In this document: positions 34,901 through 46,384 of the stretch, piece by piece
Numbering within the stretch: position 1 is the stretch's first letter
How the letters are laid out: every line of letters begins with the position of its first letter
The notes under the pieces: model-generated
The model's database searches: none
What the model was told of the DNA's origin: nothing
The model's input: the letters and a program-made list of their open reading frames with translations, nothing else
Position numbers and translations under genes: made by a program
Assembly (NCBI RefSeq): GCF_028583425.1
Contig: NC_072805.1
Location: 20,470,001 to 20,534,000, forward strand
Origin: Eublepharis macularius
Lineage: Eukaryota > Chordata > Lepidosauria > Squamata > Eublepharidae
DNA: 64,000 nucleotides
Direction: 5' to 3'

Positions 34901-37900
34901 ATTCCAGTCTGGGGCCTGTCATTCCAGTCCCAGAGCCCTTCTGGCACACCGAGGGCCCGTCATTCCAGTCAGGGGCCTGTCATTCCAGTCCCCGAGCCCT
35001 TCTGGCACACCCAGGGGCCATAATTCCAGCATGGGGCCTGTCAATCCAGTCCCCGAGCCCTTCTGTCACACCCAGGGGCCGTCATTCCAGTCATGGGCCT
35101 GTCATTCCAGTCTCAGCGCCCTTCTGTCACACCCAGGGCCCGTCATTCCAGTCAGGGGCCTTTCATTCCAGTCTCAGCGCTCTTCTCACACACCCAGGGG
35201 CCTTTATTCCAGTCAGGGGCCTGTCATTCCAGTCCCAGAGCCCTTCTGGCACACCCAGGGCCCTTCATTCCAGTCAGCGGCCTGTCATTCCAGTCCCAGA
35301 GCCCTTCTGGCACACCCAGGGGCCGTCATTCCAGCATGGGGCCTGTCAAACCAGTCCCCAAGCCCTTCTGGCACACCCAGGTGTTGTCATTCCAGCATGG
35401 GGCCTGTCATTCCAGTCCCCGAGCCCTTCTGGCACACCCATGGCCCGTCATTCCAGTCAGGGGCCTGTCATTCCAGTCCCCGAGCCCTTCTGGCACACCC
35501 AGGGGCCGTCATTCCAGTCTGGGGACTGTCATTCCAGTCCCAGAGCCCTTCTGTCACACCCAGGGCCCGTCATTCCAGTCAGGGGCCTTTCATTCCAGTC
35601 TCAGCGCCCTTCTCACACACCCAGGGGCCTTTATTCCAGTCAGGGGCCTGTCATTCCAGTCCCAGAGCCCTTCTGGCACACCCAGGGCCCTTCATTCCAG
35701 TCAGCGGCCTGTCATTCCAGTCCCAGAGCCCTTCTGGCACACCCAGGGGCCGTCATTCCAGCATGGGGCCTGTCAAACCAGTCACCAAGCCCTTCTGGCA
35801 CACCCAGGTGTCGTCATTCCAGTCTGGGGCCTGTCATTCCAGTCCCAGAGCCCTTCTGGCACACCGAGGGCCCGTCATTCCAGTCAGGGGCCTGTCATTC
35901 CAGTCCCCGAGCCCTTCTGGCACACCCAGGGGCCATAATTCCAGCATGGGGCCTGTCAATCCAGTCCCCGAGCCCTTCTGTCACACCCAGGGGCCGTCAT
36001 TCCAGTCATGGGCCTGTCATTCCAGTCTCAGCGCCCTTCTGTCACACCCAGGGCCCGTCATTCCAGTCAGGGGCCTTTCATTCCAGTCTCAGCGCTCTTC
36101 TCACACACCCAGGGGCCTTTATTCCAGTCAGGGGCCTGTCATTCCAGTCCCAGAGCCCTTCTGGCACACCCAGGGCCCTTCATTCCAGTCAGCGGCCTGT
36201 CATTCCAGTCCCAGAGCCCTTCTGGCACACCCAGGGGCCGTCATTCCAGCATGGGGCCTGTCAAACCAGTCCCCAAGCCCTTCTGGCACACCCAGGTGTT
36301 GTCATTCCAGTCTGGGGCCTGTCATTCCAGTTCCAGAGCCCTTCTGGCACACCGAGGGCCCGTCATTCCAGTCAGGGGCCTGTCATTCCAGTCCCCGAGC
36401 CCTTCTGGCACACCCAGGGGCCATAATTCCAGCATGGGGCCTGTCAATCCAGTCCCCGAGCCCTTCTGTCACACCCAGGGGCCGTCATTCCAGTCATGGG
36501 CCTGTCATTCCAGTCTCAGCGCCCTTCTGTCACACCCAGGGCGCGTCATTCCAGTCAGGGGCCTTTCATTCCAGTCTCAGCGCTCTTCTCACACACCCAG
36601 GGGCCTTTATTCCAGTCAGGGGCCTGTCATTCCAGTCCCAGAGCCCTTCTGGCACACCCAGGGCCCTTCATTCCAGTCAGCGGCCTGTCATTCCAGTCCC
36701 AGAGCCCTTCTGGCACACCCAGGGGCCGTCATTCCAGCATGGGGCCTGTCAAACCAGTCCCCAAGCCCTTCTGGCACACCCAGGTGTTGTCATTCCAGTC
36801 TGGGGCCTGTCATTCCAGTCCCAGAGCCCTTCTGGCACACCGAGGGCCCGTCATTCCAGTCTGGGGCCTGTCATTCCAGTCCCCGAGCCCTTCTGGCACA
36901 CCCAGGGGCCATAATTCCAGCATGGGGCCTGTCAATCCAGTCCCCAAGCCCTTCTGGCACACCCAGGGGCCGTCATTCCAGAATGGGGCTTGTCATTTCA
37001 GTCCCAGAGCCCTTCTGGCACCCCCAGAGGCCGTCATTCCAGCATCGGGCCTGTCATTCCAGTCCCCGAGCCCTTCTGTCACACCCAGGGCCTGTCATTC
37101 CAGTCAGGGGCCTGTCATTCCAGTCCCCGAGCCCTTCTGTCACACCCAGGGTTTGTCATTCCAGTCCCAGAGCCCTTCTGTCACACCCAGGGTCCATCAT
37201 TCCATCATAGAGTCTGTCATTCCAGTCCCCGAGCCCTTCTGGCACACCCAGGGGCCATAATTCCAGCATGGGGCCTGTCAATCCAGTCCCCAAGCCCTTC
37301 TGGCACACCCAGGGGCCGTCATTCCAGCATGGGCCTTTCCTTTCCAGTCCCAGAGCCCTTCTGGCACACCCAGTGGCCGTTATTCCAGCCTGGGGCCTGT
37401 CATTCCAGTCCCAGAGCCCTTCTGGCACCCCCAGAGGCCATCATTCCAGCATCGGGCCTGTCATTCCAGTCCCCAAGCCCTTCTGTCACACCCAGGGCCC
37501 GTCATTCCAGTCAGGGGCCTGTCGTTCCAGTCCCAGAGCCCTGCTGGCACCCCCAGAGGCCGTCATTCCAGTCAGGGGCCTGTCATTCCAGTCCCCGAGC
37601 CCTTCTGTCACACCCAGGGCCCGTCATTCCAGTCAGGGGCCTGTCATTCCAGTCCCAGAGCCCTTCTGTCACACCCAGGGGTCGACATTCCAGCATGGGG
37701 CCTGTCATTCCAGTCCCCGAGCCCTTCTGGCACACCCATGGCCCGTCATTCCAGTCAGGGGCCTGTCATTCCAGTCCCAGAGCCCTTCTGTCACACCCAG
37801 GGCCCGTCATTCCAGTCAGGGGCCTTTCATTCCAGTCTCAGCGCCCTTCTCACACACCCAGGGGCCTTTATTCCAGTCAGGGGCCTGTCATTCCAGTCCC

Positions 37901-40900
37901 AGAGCCCTTCTGGCACACCCAGGGCCCTTCATTCCAGTCAGCGGCCTGTCATTCCAGTCCCAGAGCCCTTCTGGCACACCCAGGGGCCGTCATTCCAGCA
38001 TGGGGCCTGTCAAACCAGTCCCCAAGCCCTTCTGGCACACCCAGGTGTCGTCATTCCAGTCTGGGGCCTGTCATTACAGTCCCAGAGCCCTTCTGGCACA
38101 CCGAGGGCCCGTCATTCCAGTCAGGGGCCTGTCATTCCAGTCCCCGAGCCCTTCTGGGACACCCAGGGGCCATAATTCCAGCATGGGGCCTGTCAATCCA
38201 GTCCCCAAGCCCTTCTGGCACACCCAGGGTCCGTCATTCCAGAATGGGGCTTTTCATTCCAGTCCCAGAGCCCTTCTGGCACCCCCAGAGGCCGTCATTC
38301 CAGCATCGGGCCTGTCATTCCACTCCCCGAGCCCTTATGTCACACCCAGGGCCCGTCATTCCAGTCAGGGGCCTGTCATTCCAGTCCCAGAGCCCTTCTG
38401 GCACCCCCAGAGGCCGTCATTCCAGCATCGGGCCTGTCATTCCAGTCCCCGAGCCCTTCTGTCACACCCAGGGCCCGTCATTCCAGTCAGGGGCCTGTCA
38501 TTCCAGTCCCCGAGCCCTTCTGTCACACCCAGGGTTTGTCATTCCAGTCCCAGAGCCCTTCTGTCACACCCAGGGTCCGTCATTCCATCATAGAGTCTGT
38601 CATTCCAGTCCCAGAGCCCTTCTGGCACACCCAGGGGTCGTCATTCCAGCATGGGGCCTGTCATTCCAGTCCCCGAGCCCTTCTGGCACACCCATGGCCC
38701 GTCATTCCAGTCAGGGGCCTGTCATTCCAGTCCCCGAGCCCTTCTGGCACACCCAGGGGCCCTCATTCCAGTCTGGGGCCTGTCATTCCAGTCCCAGAGC
38801 CCTTCTGTCACACCCAGGGCCCGTCATTACAGTCAGGGGCCTTTCATTCCAGTCTCAGCGCTCTTCTCACACACCCAGGGGCCTTTATTCCAGTCAGGGG
38901 CCTGTCATTCCAGTCCCAGAGCCCTTCTGGCACACCCAGGGCCCTTCATTCCAGTCAGCGGCCTGTCATTCCAGTCCCAGAGCCCTTCTGGCACACCCAG
39001 GGGCCGTCATTCCAGCATGGGGCCTGTCAAACCAGTCCCCAAGCCCTTCTGGCACACCCAGGTGTCGTCATTCCAGTCTGGGGCCTTTCATTCCAGTCCC
39101 AGAGCCCTTCTGGCACACGGAGGGCCCGTCATTCCAGTCAGGGGCCTGTCATTCCAGTCCCCGAGCCCTTCTGGCACACCCAGGGGCCATAATTCCAGCA
39201 TGGGGCCTGTCAATCCAGTCCCCAAGCCCTTCTGGCACACCCAGGGGCCGTCATTCCAGCATGGGGCTTGTCATTCCAGTCCTAGAGCCCTTCTGGCACA
39301 CCCAGTGGCCGTTATTCCAGCCTGGGGCCTGTCATTCCAGTCCCAGAGCCCTTCTGGCACCCCCAGAGGCCGTCATTCCAGCATCGGGCCTGTCATTCCA
39401 GTCCCCGAGCCCTTCTGTCACACCCAGGGCCCGTCATTCCAGTCCGGGGCCTGTCATTCCAGTCCTAGAGCCCTTCTGGCACCCCCAGAGGCCGTCATTC
39501 TAGCATCGGGCCTGTCATTCCAGTCCCCGAGCCCTTCTGTCACACCCAGGGCCCGTCATTCCAGCATCGGGCCTGTCATTCCAGTCCCCGAGCCCTTCTG
39601 TCACACCCAGGGCCCGTCATTCGAGTCAGGGGCCTGTCATTCCAGTCCCAGAGCCCTTCTGTCACACCCAGGGTCCGTCATTCCATCATAGAGTCTGTCA
39701 TTCCAGTCCCAGAGCCCTTCTGGCACACCCAGGGGTCGTCATTCCAGCATGGGGCCTATCATTCCAGTCCCCGAGCCCTTCTGGCACACCCAGGGCCCGT
39801 CATTCCAGTCAGGGGCCTGTCATTCCAGTCCCCGAGCCCTTCTGGCACACCCAGGGGCCGTCATTCCAGTCTGGGGCCTGTCATTCCAGTCCCAGAGCCC
39901 TTCTGGCACACCCAGGGGCCGTTATTCCAGTCTGGGGCCTGTCATTCAAGTCCCAGAGCCCTTCTGGCACACCCAGGGGCCGTTATTCCAGTCAGGGGCC
40001 TGTCATTCCAGTTCCCGAGCCCTTCTGGCACATCCAGGGGCCGTTATTCCAGTCAGGGGCCTGTCATTCCAGTCCCAGAGCCCTTCTGTCACACCCAGCG
40101 GCCGTTATTCCAGTTTGGGGCCTGTCATTCCAGTCTCCGAGCCCTTCTGGCACACCCAGGGGCCGTTATTCCAGTCTGGGGCTTGTCATTCAAGTCCCAG
40201 AGCCCTTCTGGCACACCCAGGGGCCGTTATTCCAGTCAGGGGCCTGTCATTCCAGTCCCCGAGCTCTTCTGGCACATCCAGGGGCCGTTATTCCAGTCTG
40301 GGGCCTGTCATTCCAGTCCCAGAGCCCTTCTGTCACACCCAGGGCCCGTCATTCTACTCAGGGGCCTGTCATTCCAGTCCAAGAGCCCTTCTGGCACACC
40401 CAGGGGCCGTCATTCCAGCATGGGGCCTATCATTCCAGTCCCCGAGCCCTTCTGGCACACCCAGGGCCCGTCATTCTAGTCAGGGGCCTGTCATTCCAGT
40501 CCCAGAGCCCTTCTGGCTCACCCAGGGGCCGTTATTCCAGTCAGGGGCCTGTCATTCCAGTTCCCGAGCCCTTCTGGCACATCCAGGGGCCGTTATTCCA
40601 GTCAGGGGCCTGTCATTCCAGTCCCAGAGCCCTTCTGTCACACCCAGGGGCCGTTATTCCAGTTTGGGGCCTGTCATTCCAGTCTCCGAGCCCTTCTGGC
40701 ACACCCAGGGGCCGTTATTCCAGTCTGGGGCCTGTCATTCAAGTCCCAGAGCCCTTCTGGCACACCCAGGGGTCGTTATTCCAGTCAGGGGCCTGTCATT
40801 CCAGTCCCCGAGCTCTTCTGGCACATCCAGGGGCCGTAATTCCAGTCTGGGGCCTGTCATTCCAGTCCTAGAGCCCTTCTGTCACACCCAGGGCCCGTCA

Positions 40901-43900
40901 TTCTAGTCAGGGGCCTGTCATTCCAGTCCCAGAGCCCTTCTGGCACACCCAGGGGCCGTCATTCCAGTCTGGGGCCTGTCATTCAAGTCCCAGAGCCCTT
41001 CTGGCACACCCAGGGGCCGTTATTCCAGTCAGGGGCCTGTCATTCCAGTTCCCGAGCCCTTCTGGCACATCCAGGGGCCGTTATTCCAGTCAGGGGCCTG
41101 TCATTCCAGTCCCAGAGCCCTTCTGTCACACCCAGGGGCCGTTATTCCAGTTTGGGGCCTGTCATTCCAGTCTCCGAGCCCTTCTGGCACACCCAGGGGC
41201 CGTTATTCCAGTCTGGGGCCTGTCATTCAAGTCCCAGAGCCCTTCTGGCACACCCAGGGGCCGTTATTCCAGTCAGGGGCCTGTCATTCCAGTCCCCGAG
41301 CTCTTCTGGCACATCCAGGGGCCGTTATTCCAGTCTGGGGCCTGTCATTCCAGTCCCAGAGCCCTTCTGTCACACCCAGGGCCCGTCATTCTAGTCAGGG
41401 GCCTGTCATTCCAGTCCCAGAGCCCTTCTGGCACACCCAGGGGCCGTCATTCCAGCATGGGGCCTATCATTCCAGTCCCCGAGCCCTTCTGGCACACCCA
41501 GGGCCCGTCATTCCAGTCAGGGGCCTGTCATTCCAGTCCCCGAGCCCTTCTGGCACACCCAGGGGCCGTCATTCCAGTCTGGGGCCTGTCATTCCAGTCC
41601 CAGAGCCCTTCTGGCACACCCAGGGGCCGTTATTCCAGTCTGGGGCCTGTCATTCAAGTCCCAGAGCCCTTCTGGCACACCCAGGGGCCGTTATTCCAGT
41701 CAGGGGCCTGTCATTCCAGTCCCCGAGCCCTTCTGTCACACCCAGGGCCCGTCATTCCAGTCCGGGGCCTGTCATTCCAGTCCCAGAGCCCTTCTGGCAC
41801 CCCCAGAGGCCGTCATTCTAGCATCGGGCCTGTCATTCCAGTCCCCGAGCCCTTCTGTCACACCCAGGGCCCGTCATTCCAGCATCGGGCCTGTCATTCC
41901 AGTCCCCGAGCCCTTCTGTCACACCCAGGGCCCGTCATTCCAGTCAGGGGCCTGTCATTCCAGTCCCAGAGCCCTTCTGTCACACCCAGGGTCCGTCATT
42001 CCATCATAGAGTCTGTCATTCCAGTCCCAGAGCCCTTCTGGCACACCCAGGGGTCGTCATTCCAGCATGGGGCCTATCATTCCAGTCCCCGAGCCCTTCT
42101 GGCACACCCAGGGCCCGTCATTCCAGTCAGGGGCCTGTCATTCCAGTCCCCGAGCCCTTCTGGCACACCCAGGGGCCGTCATTCCAGTCTGGGGCCTGTC
42201 ATTCCAGTCCCAGAGCCCTTCTGGCACACCCAGGGGCCGTTATTCCAGTCTGGGGCCTGTCATTCAAGTCCCAGAGCCCTTCTGGCACACCCAGGGGCCG
42301 TTATTCCAGTCAGGGGCCTGTCATTCCAGTTCCCGAGCCCTTCTGGCACATCCAGGGGCCGTTATTCCAGTCAGGGGCCTGTCATTCCAGTCCCAGAGCC
42401 CTTCTGTCACACCCAGGGGCCGTTATTCCAGTTTGGGGCCTGTCATTCCAGTCTCCGAGCCCTTCTGGCACACCCAGGGGCCGTTATTCCAGTCTGGGGC
42501 CTGTCATTCAAGTCCCAGAGCCCTTCTGGCACACCCAGGGGCCGTTATTCCAGTCAGGGGCCTGTCATTCCAGTCCCCGAGCTCTTCTGGCACATCCAGG
42601 GGCCGTTATTCCAGTCTGGGGCCTGTCATTCCAGTCCCAGAACCCTTCTGTCACACCCAGGGCCCGTCATTCTACTCAGGGGCCTGTCATTCCAGTCCAA
42701 GAGCCCTTCTGGCACACCCAGGGGCCGTCATTCCAGCATGGGGCCTATCATTCCAGTCCCCGAGCCCTTCTGGCACACCCAGGGCCCGTCATTCCAGTCA
42801 GGGGCCTGTCATTCCAGTCCCAGAGCCCTTCTGGCACACCCAGGGGCCGTTATTCCAGTCTGGGGCCTGTCATTCAAGTCCCAGAGCCCTTCTGGCACAC
42901 CCAGGGGCCGTTATTCCAGTCAGGGGCCTGTCATTCCAGTTCCCGAGCCCTTCTGGCACATCCAGGGGCCGTTATTCCAGTCAGGGGCCTGTCATTCCAG
43001 TCCCAGAGCCCTTCTGTCACACCCAGGGGCCGTTATTCCAGTTTGGGGCCTGTCATTCCAGTCTCCGAGCCCTTCTGGCACACCCAGGGGCCGTTATTCC
43101 AGTCTGGGGCCTGTCATTCAAGTCCCAGAGCCCTTCTGGCACACCCAGGGGCCGTTATTCCAGTCAGGGGCCTGTCATTCCAGTCCCCGAGCTCTTCTGG
43201 CAGATCCAGGGGCCGTTATTCCAGTCTGGGGCCTGTCATTCCAGTCCCAGAGCCCTTCTGTCACACCCAGGGGCCGTCATTCTTGTCAGGGGCCTGTCAT
43301 TCCAGTCCCAGAGCCCTTCTGGCACACCCAGGGGCCGTCATTCCAGTCTGGGGCCTGTCATTCAAGTCCCAGAGCCCTTCTGGCACACCCAGGGGCCGTT
43401 ATTCCAGTCAGGGGCCTGTCATTCCAGTTCCCGAGCCCTTCTGGCACATCCAGGGGCCGTTATTCCAGTCAGGGGCCTGTCATTCCAGTCCCAGAGCCCT
43501 TCTGTCACACCCAGGGGCCGTTATTCCAGTTTGGGGCCTGTCATTCCAGTCTCCGAGCCCTTCTGGCACACCCAGGGGCCGTTATTCCAGTCTGGGGCCT
43601 GTCATTCAAGTCCCAGAGCCCTTCTGGCACACCCAGGGGCCGTTATTCCAGTCAGGGGCCTGTCATTCCAGTCCCCGAGCTCTTCTGGCACATCCAGGGG
43701 CCGTTATTCCAGTCTGGGGCCTGTCATTCCAGTCCCAGAGCCCTTCTGGCACACCCAGGGGCCGTCATTCCAGCATGGGGCCTATCATTCCAGTCCCCGA
43801 GCCCTTCTGGCACACCCAGGGCCCGTCATTCCAGTCAGGGGCCTGTCATTCCAGTCCCCGAGCCCTTCTGGCACACCCAGGGGCCGTCATTCCAGTCTGG

Positions 43901-44628
43901 GGCCTGTCATTCCAGTCCCAGAGCCCTTCTGGCACACCCAGGGGCCGTTATTCCAGTCTGGGGCCTGTCATTCAAGTCCCAGAGCCCTTCTGGCACACCC
44001 AGGGGCCGTTATTCCAGTCAGGGGCCTGTCATTCCAGTTCCCGAGCCCTTCTGGCACATCCAGGGGCCGTTATTCCAGTCAGGGGCCTGTCATTCCAGTC
44101 CCAGAGCCCTTCTGTCACACCCAGGGGCCGTTATTCCAGTTTGGGGCCTGTCATTCCAGTCTCCGAGCCCTTCTGGCACACCCAGGGGCCGTTATTCCAG
44201 TCAGGGGCCTGTCATTCCAGGGGCCGTTATTCCAGTCTGGGGCCTGTCATTCCAGTCCCAGAGCCCTTCTGTTACACCCAGGGCCCGTCATTCTAGTCAG
44301 GGGCCTGTCATTCCAGTCCCAGAGCCCTTCTGGCACACCCAGGGGCCGTTATTCCAGTCAGGGGCCTGTCATTCCAGTCCCAGAGCCCTTCTGGCACACC
44401 CAGGGCCCGTCATTCCAGTCAGGGGCCTGTCATTCCAGTCCCCGAGCCCTTCTGGCACACCCAGGGGCCGTTATTCCAGTCAGGGGCCTGTCATTCCAGT
44501 CCCAGAGCCCTTCTGGCACACCCAGGGCCCGTCATTCCAGTCAGGGGCCTGTCATTCCAGTCCCCGAGCCCTTCTGGCACACCCAGGGGCCGTCATTCCA
44601 GCATGGGGCCTGTCAATCCAGTCCCAGA

Positions 44629-44879
44629 ACAGGTTATCTGAGCCCAGACACCTTCCTTCAAAATCCATTCCACGTTTTCTTTGCACCTCTTTTTTTGCTC
44701 TAATGTGTTTCAATGGAGCCCATGCAAGTCAATGGGCATTCCAGTTTCCCATTATTTCCTATGGGCATTCGAGCCTCTCCCATTATTTCCAATGGGCAAT
44801 CCTGTCATTCGTTTTAGTACATCCCAGGGAAAGGACCTGCATGGCATAGTTCCATAGAATCCAACCCCACCCCCCCAGT
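44629..44879. other. Right edge of the minisatellite with degenerate relics
   Basis: Unique-looking sequence with CCCATTATTTCC(T/A)ATGGGCA repeated twice (about 44,748 and 44,778). At 44,801-44,831, CCTGTCATTC ... TACATCCCAGGGA resembles a decayed minisatellite unit. No gene. Confidence 0.45.
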
Positions 44880-44969
44880 AGCCATTTTCTCCAGGTGAAC
44901 TGATCTCTGGCCTGGAGACCAGTTGTAATTCCGGGAGATCTCCAGCCACTACCTGGAGGCTGGCAACCC
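44880..44969 (+). repeat. Interspersed repeat (same family as 11,893-12,035)
   Basis: Carries CCATTTTCTCCAGGTGAACT, TGTAATTCCGGGAGATCTCC and ACCTGGAGGCTGGCAACCC. It is better conserved than the copy at 11,893. Confidence 0.6.
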
Positions 44970-45007
44970 AAGAGCTGTGGCTTAGGAGAGCTCCTACCCT
45001 ACCACAA

Positions 45008-45063
45008 ATTTTGTTAGTCTTATAGGTGCTACTGGCCTCTCGCTGTTTTCTGCTGCCATGGAC
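45008..45063 (+). repeat. Fragment of the foldback dispersed repeat family
   Basis: AATTTTGTTAGTCTTATAGG and TGCTACTGGC match the shared end of the family found in the metallothionein introns (57,222 and 57,815). Confidence 0.55.
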
Positions 45064-45203
45064 TATGCTGCCCTGTTCTACTGTGCACTAAAAAGTTTTT
45101 TGGGGGAGTGCCGTCTTGCTTTTGCTTTGCATTCAACCAGATTTACTACTGAATAAACATACAAAGGGTTGGGCTGCACAGGTAACAGCACACATCCAGG
45201 TAA

Positions 45204-45217
45204 CAGAGCATTAAAAT
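45204..45217. repeat. Left target-site duplication of the Penelope-like palindrome
   Basis: CAGAGCATTAAAAT here recurs exactly at 47,513-47,526, immediately outside the other end of the palindrome. Confidence 0.85.
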
Positions 45218-45292
45218 GTATTTTCGAAGGCTTTCACGGCCGGAGAACGATGGTTGTTGGGGGTTTTCCGGGCTGTATTGCCGTGGTCTTGG

Positions 45293-45351
45293 CATTGTAG
45301 TTCCTGACGTTTCGCCAGCAGCTGTGGCTGGCATCTTCAGAGGTGTAGCAC
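45293..45351 (-). ncRNA. Hammerhead-ribozyme-like motif, left terminal repeat
   Basis: On the minus strand: CTGAAGA (45,340-45,334), the stem II arms GCCAGC/GCTGGC, GAAAC (45,313-45,309) and GTC. It is the mirror copy of the motif at 47,412. Stem III is minimal. Confidence 0.65.
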
Positions 45352-45411
45352 CAAAAGACAGAGATCTCTCAGTGTCACAGTGTGGAAAAGATGTAGGTCA
45401 TTTGTATCTAC

Positions 45412-46380
45412 TCAGGAGGGGTGGGGTTGAGCTGAGTCATTCTGTAAGAGTTTCCCAGGGTGTGGAATGCTAATGGCGGGAGGCTTCATTGTATCCTGAG
45501 GAGGTTCTTTTGCATATGGATTGGTGCTTGATGTGCTAATCTTCTCTGCAGGGCTATTGTCGGGTGTGGAGTGTTTTGTTGGCCTGGTGTTTTTCAGAAC
45601 TGGAGCCCATGCTCTGTTCATTCTTAAGGTTTCTTCTTTCCTGTTGAAGTTTTGCTTATGCTTGTGAATTTCAATGGCTTCCCTGTGCAGTCTGACAAAG
45701 TAGTTGGAAGTGTTGTCCAGTATTTTGGTGTCCTGGAATAAGATACTGTGCCCTGTTTGAGTTAGGCTATGTTCAGCCACTGCTGATTTTTCAGGCTGTC
45801 CAAGTCTGCAGTGTCTTTCATGTTCTTTTATTCTTGTCTGGATGCTACGCTTTGTGGTCCCGATGTAAACTTGTCCACAGCTGCAGGGTATACGGTATAC
45901 TCCTGCAGAGGTGAGGGGGTCTCTGCTGTCTTTTGCTGATCGTAGCATCTGTTGTATTTTTCGGGTGGGTCTGAATACTGCTTGAAGGTTATGCTTTTTC
46001 ATAAGCTTTCCCATCTGATCAGTAATTCCTTTGATATATGGCAAAAACACTTTTCCTGTAGGTGACTGTTTTTCCTTGGTTGTTTGATTCATCCTGGGTT
46101 TGATTGCTCTTCGGATTTCATTTCTGGAGTAGCCATTTGCCTGAAGTGCGTGGTTTAGATGATTAATTTCCTCATTGAGAAAGCGCGGCTCACATATCCG
46201 TCTTGCACGATCCACTAATGTTTTCATTATGCCTCTTTTCTGTCGGGGGTGGTGATTGGAGTTTTTGTGTAAGTACCGATCAGTGTGAGTTGGTTTCCTG
46301 TAGACCTTGTGACCTAACTGAAAGTTTGCTTTGCGGATGACCAAGGTATCCAGGAATGAGAGTTTTCCCTCACTTTCTTT
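45412..46380 (-). CDS. Penelope-like RT C-terminus plus GIY-YIG endonuclease, left arm
   Basis: Part of a retroelement polyprotein, not a host gene. From the N-terminal side it has the thumb/linker block (FLDTLVIRK, GHKVYRKPTHTDRYLH, HHPRQKRGI), then the GIY-YIG nuclease (GVYRIPCSCGQVYIGTTKRS), with R in SIQTRIKEH and an AEHSLTQTGH segment. The paired Cys in PCSC and the later His residues fit the Cys-His finger described in Penelope-like endonucleases. The frame formally starts at 46,434, but the residues beyond 46,380 are read from the other arm and are an artefact of the palindrome. The upstream RT catalytic core is absent. The product would be a nicking endonuclease domain for element insertion, probably not functional alone. 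Confidence 0.85.
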   Translation of the reverse strand, partial: KESEGKLSFLDTLVIRKANFQLGHKVYRKPTHTDRYLHKNSNHHPRQKRGIMKTLVDRARRICEPRFLNEEINHLNHALQANGYSRNEIRRAIKPRMNQTTKEKQSPTGKVFLPYIKGITDQMGKLMKKHNLQAVFRPTRKIQQMLRSAKDSRDPLTSAGVYRIPCSCGQVYIGTTKRSIQTRIKEHERHCRLGQPEKSAVAEHSLTQTGHSILFQDTKILDNTSNYFVRLHREAIEIHKHKQNFNRKEETLRMNRAWAPVLKNTRPTKHSTPDNSPAEKISTSSTNPYAKEPPQDTMKPPAISIPHPGKLLQNDSAQPHPS

Positions 46381-46384
46381 AACG

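Larger units (their letters stand above)
17922..44628 (+). repeat. 26.7-kb minisatellite, 60/61-bp unit, about 440 copies
   Basis: Each unit has two GTCATTCCAG-headed parts. The short part is GTCATTCCAGTCAGGGGCCT. The long part is GTCATTCCAG, then TCCCAGAGCC, CTTCTGGCAC and ACCCAGGGGCC. Variants recur at fixed positions: TCAGGGG, GCATGGGG, GTCTGGGG, GGAAGGGG or GCATCGGG in the short part; TCCCAGAG, TCCCCGAG, TCCCCAAG or TCTCAGCG, and CTGGCAC, CTGTCAC, CTGGCCC or CTCACAC, in the long part. Duplications in multiples of 61 bp are common. Long plus-strand frames (22,276-26,082; 41,457-44,849; 26,706-29,765; 32,060-35,023) arise because the unit has almost no stop in any frame. Their ATGs come from the GCATGGGG variant. 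I regard them as non-genic. Confidence 0.97.

Noticed and set aside
17922-44628. Very long open frames (up to 1,268 codons) as real protein genes
   Set aside because: They are produced by a stop-free tandem unit in all three frames, overlap each other heavily, start at variant-derived ATGs, and lack any domain or splice context.
46331-46384. N-terminal residues of the Penelope-like frame (MRMTKVSRNESF)
   Set aside because: They are read from the opposite arm of the palindrome, so they are not part of the element's protein.
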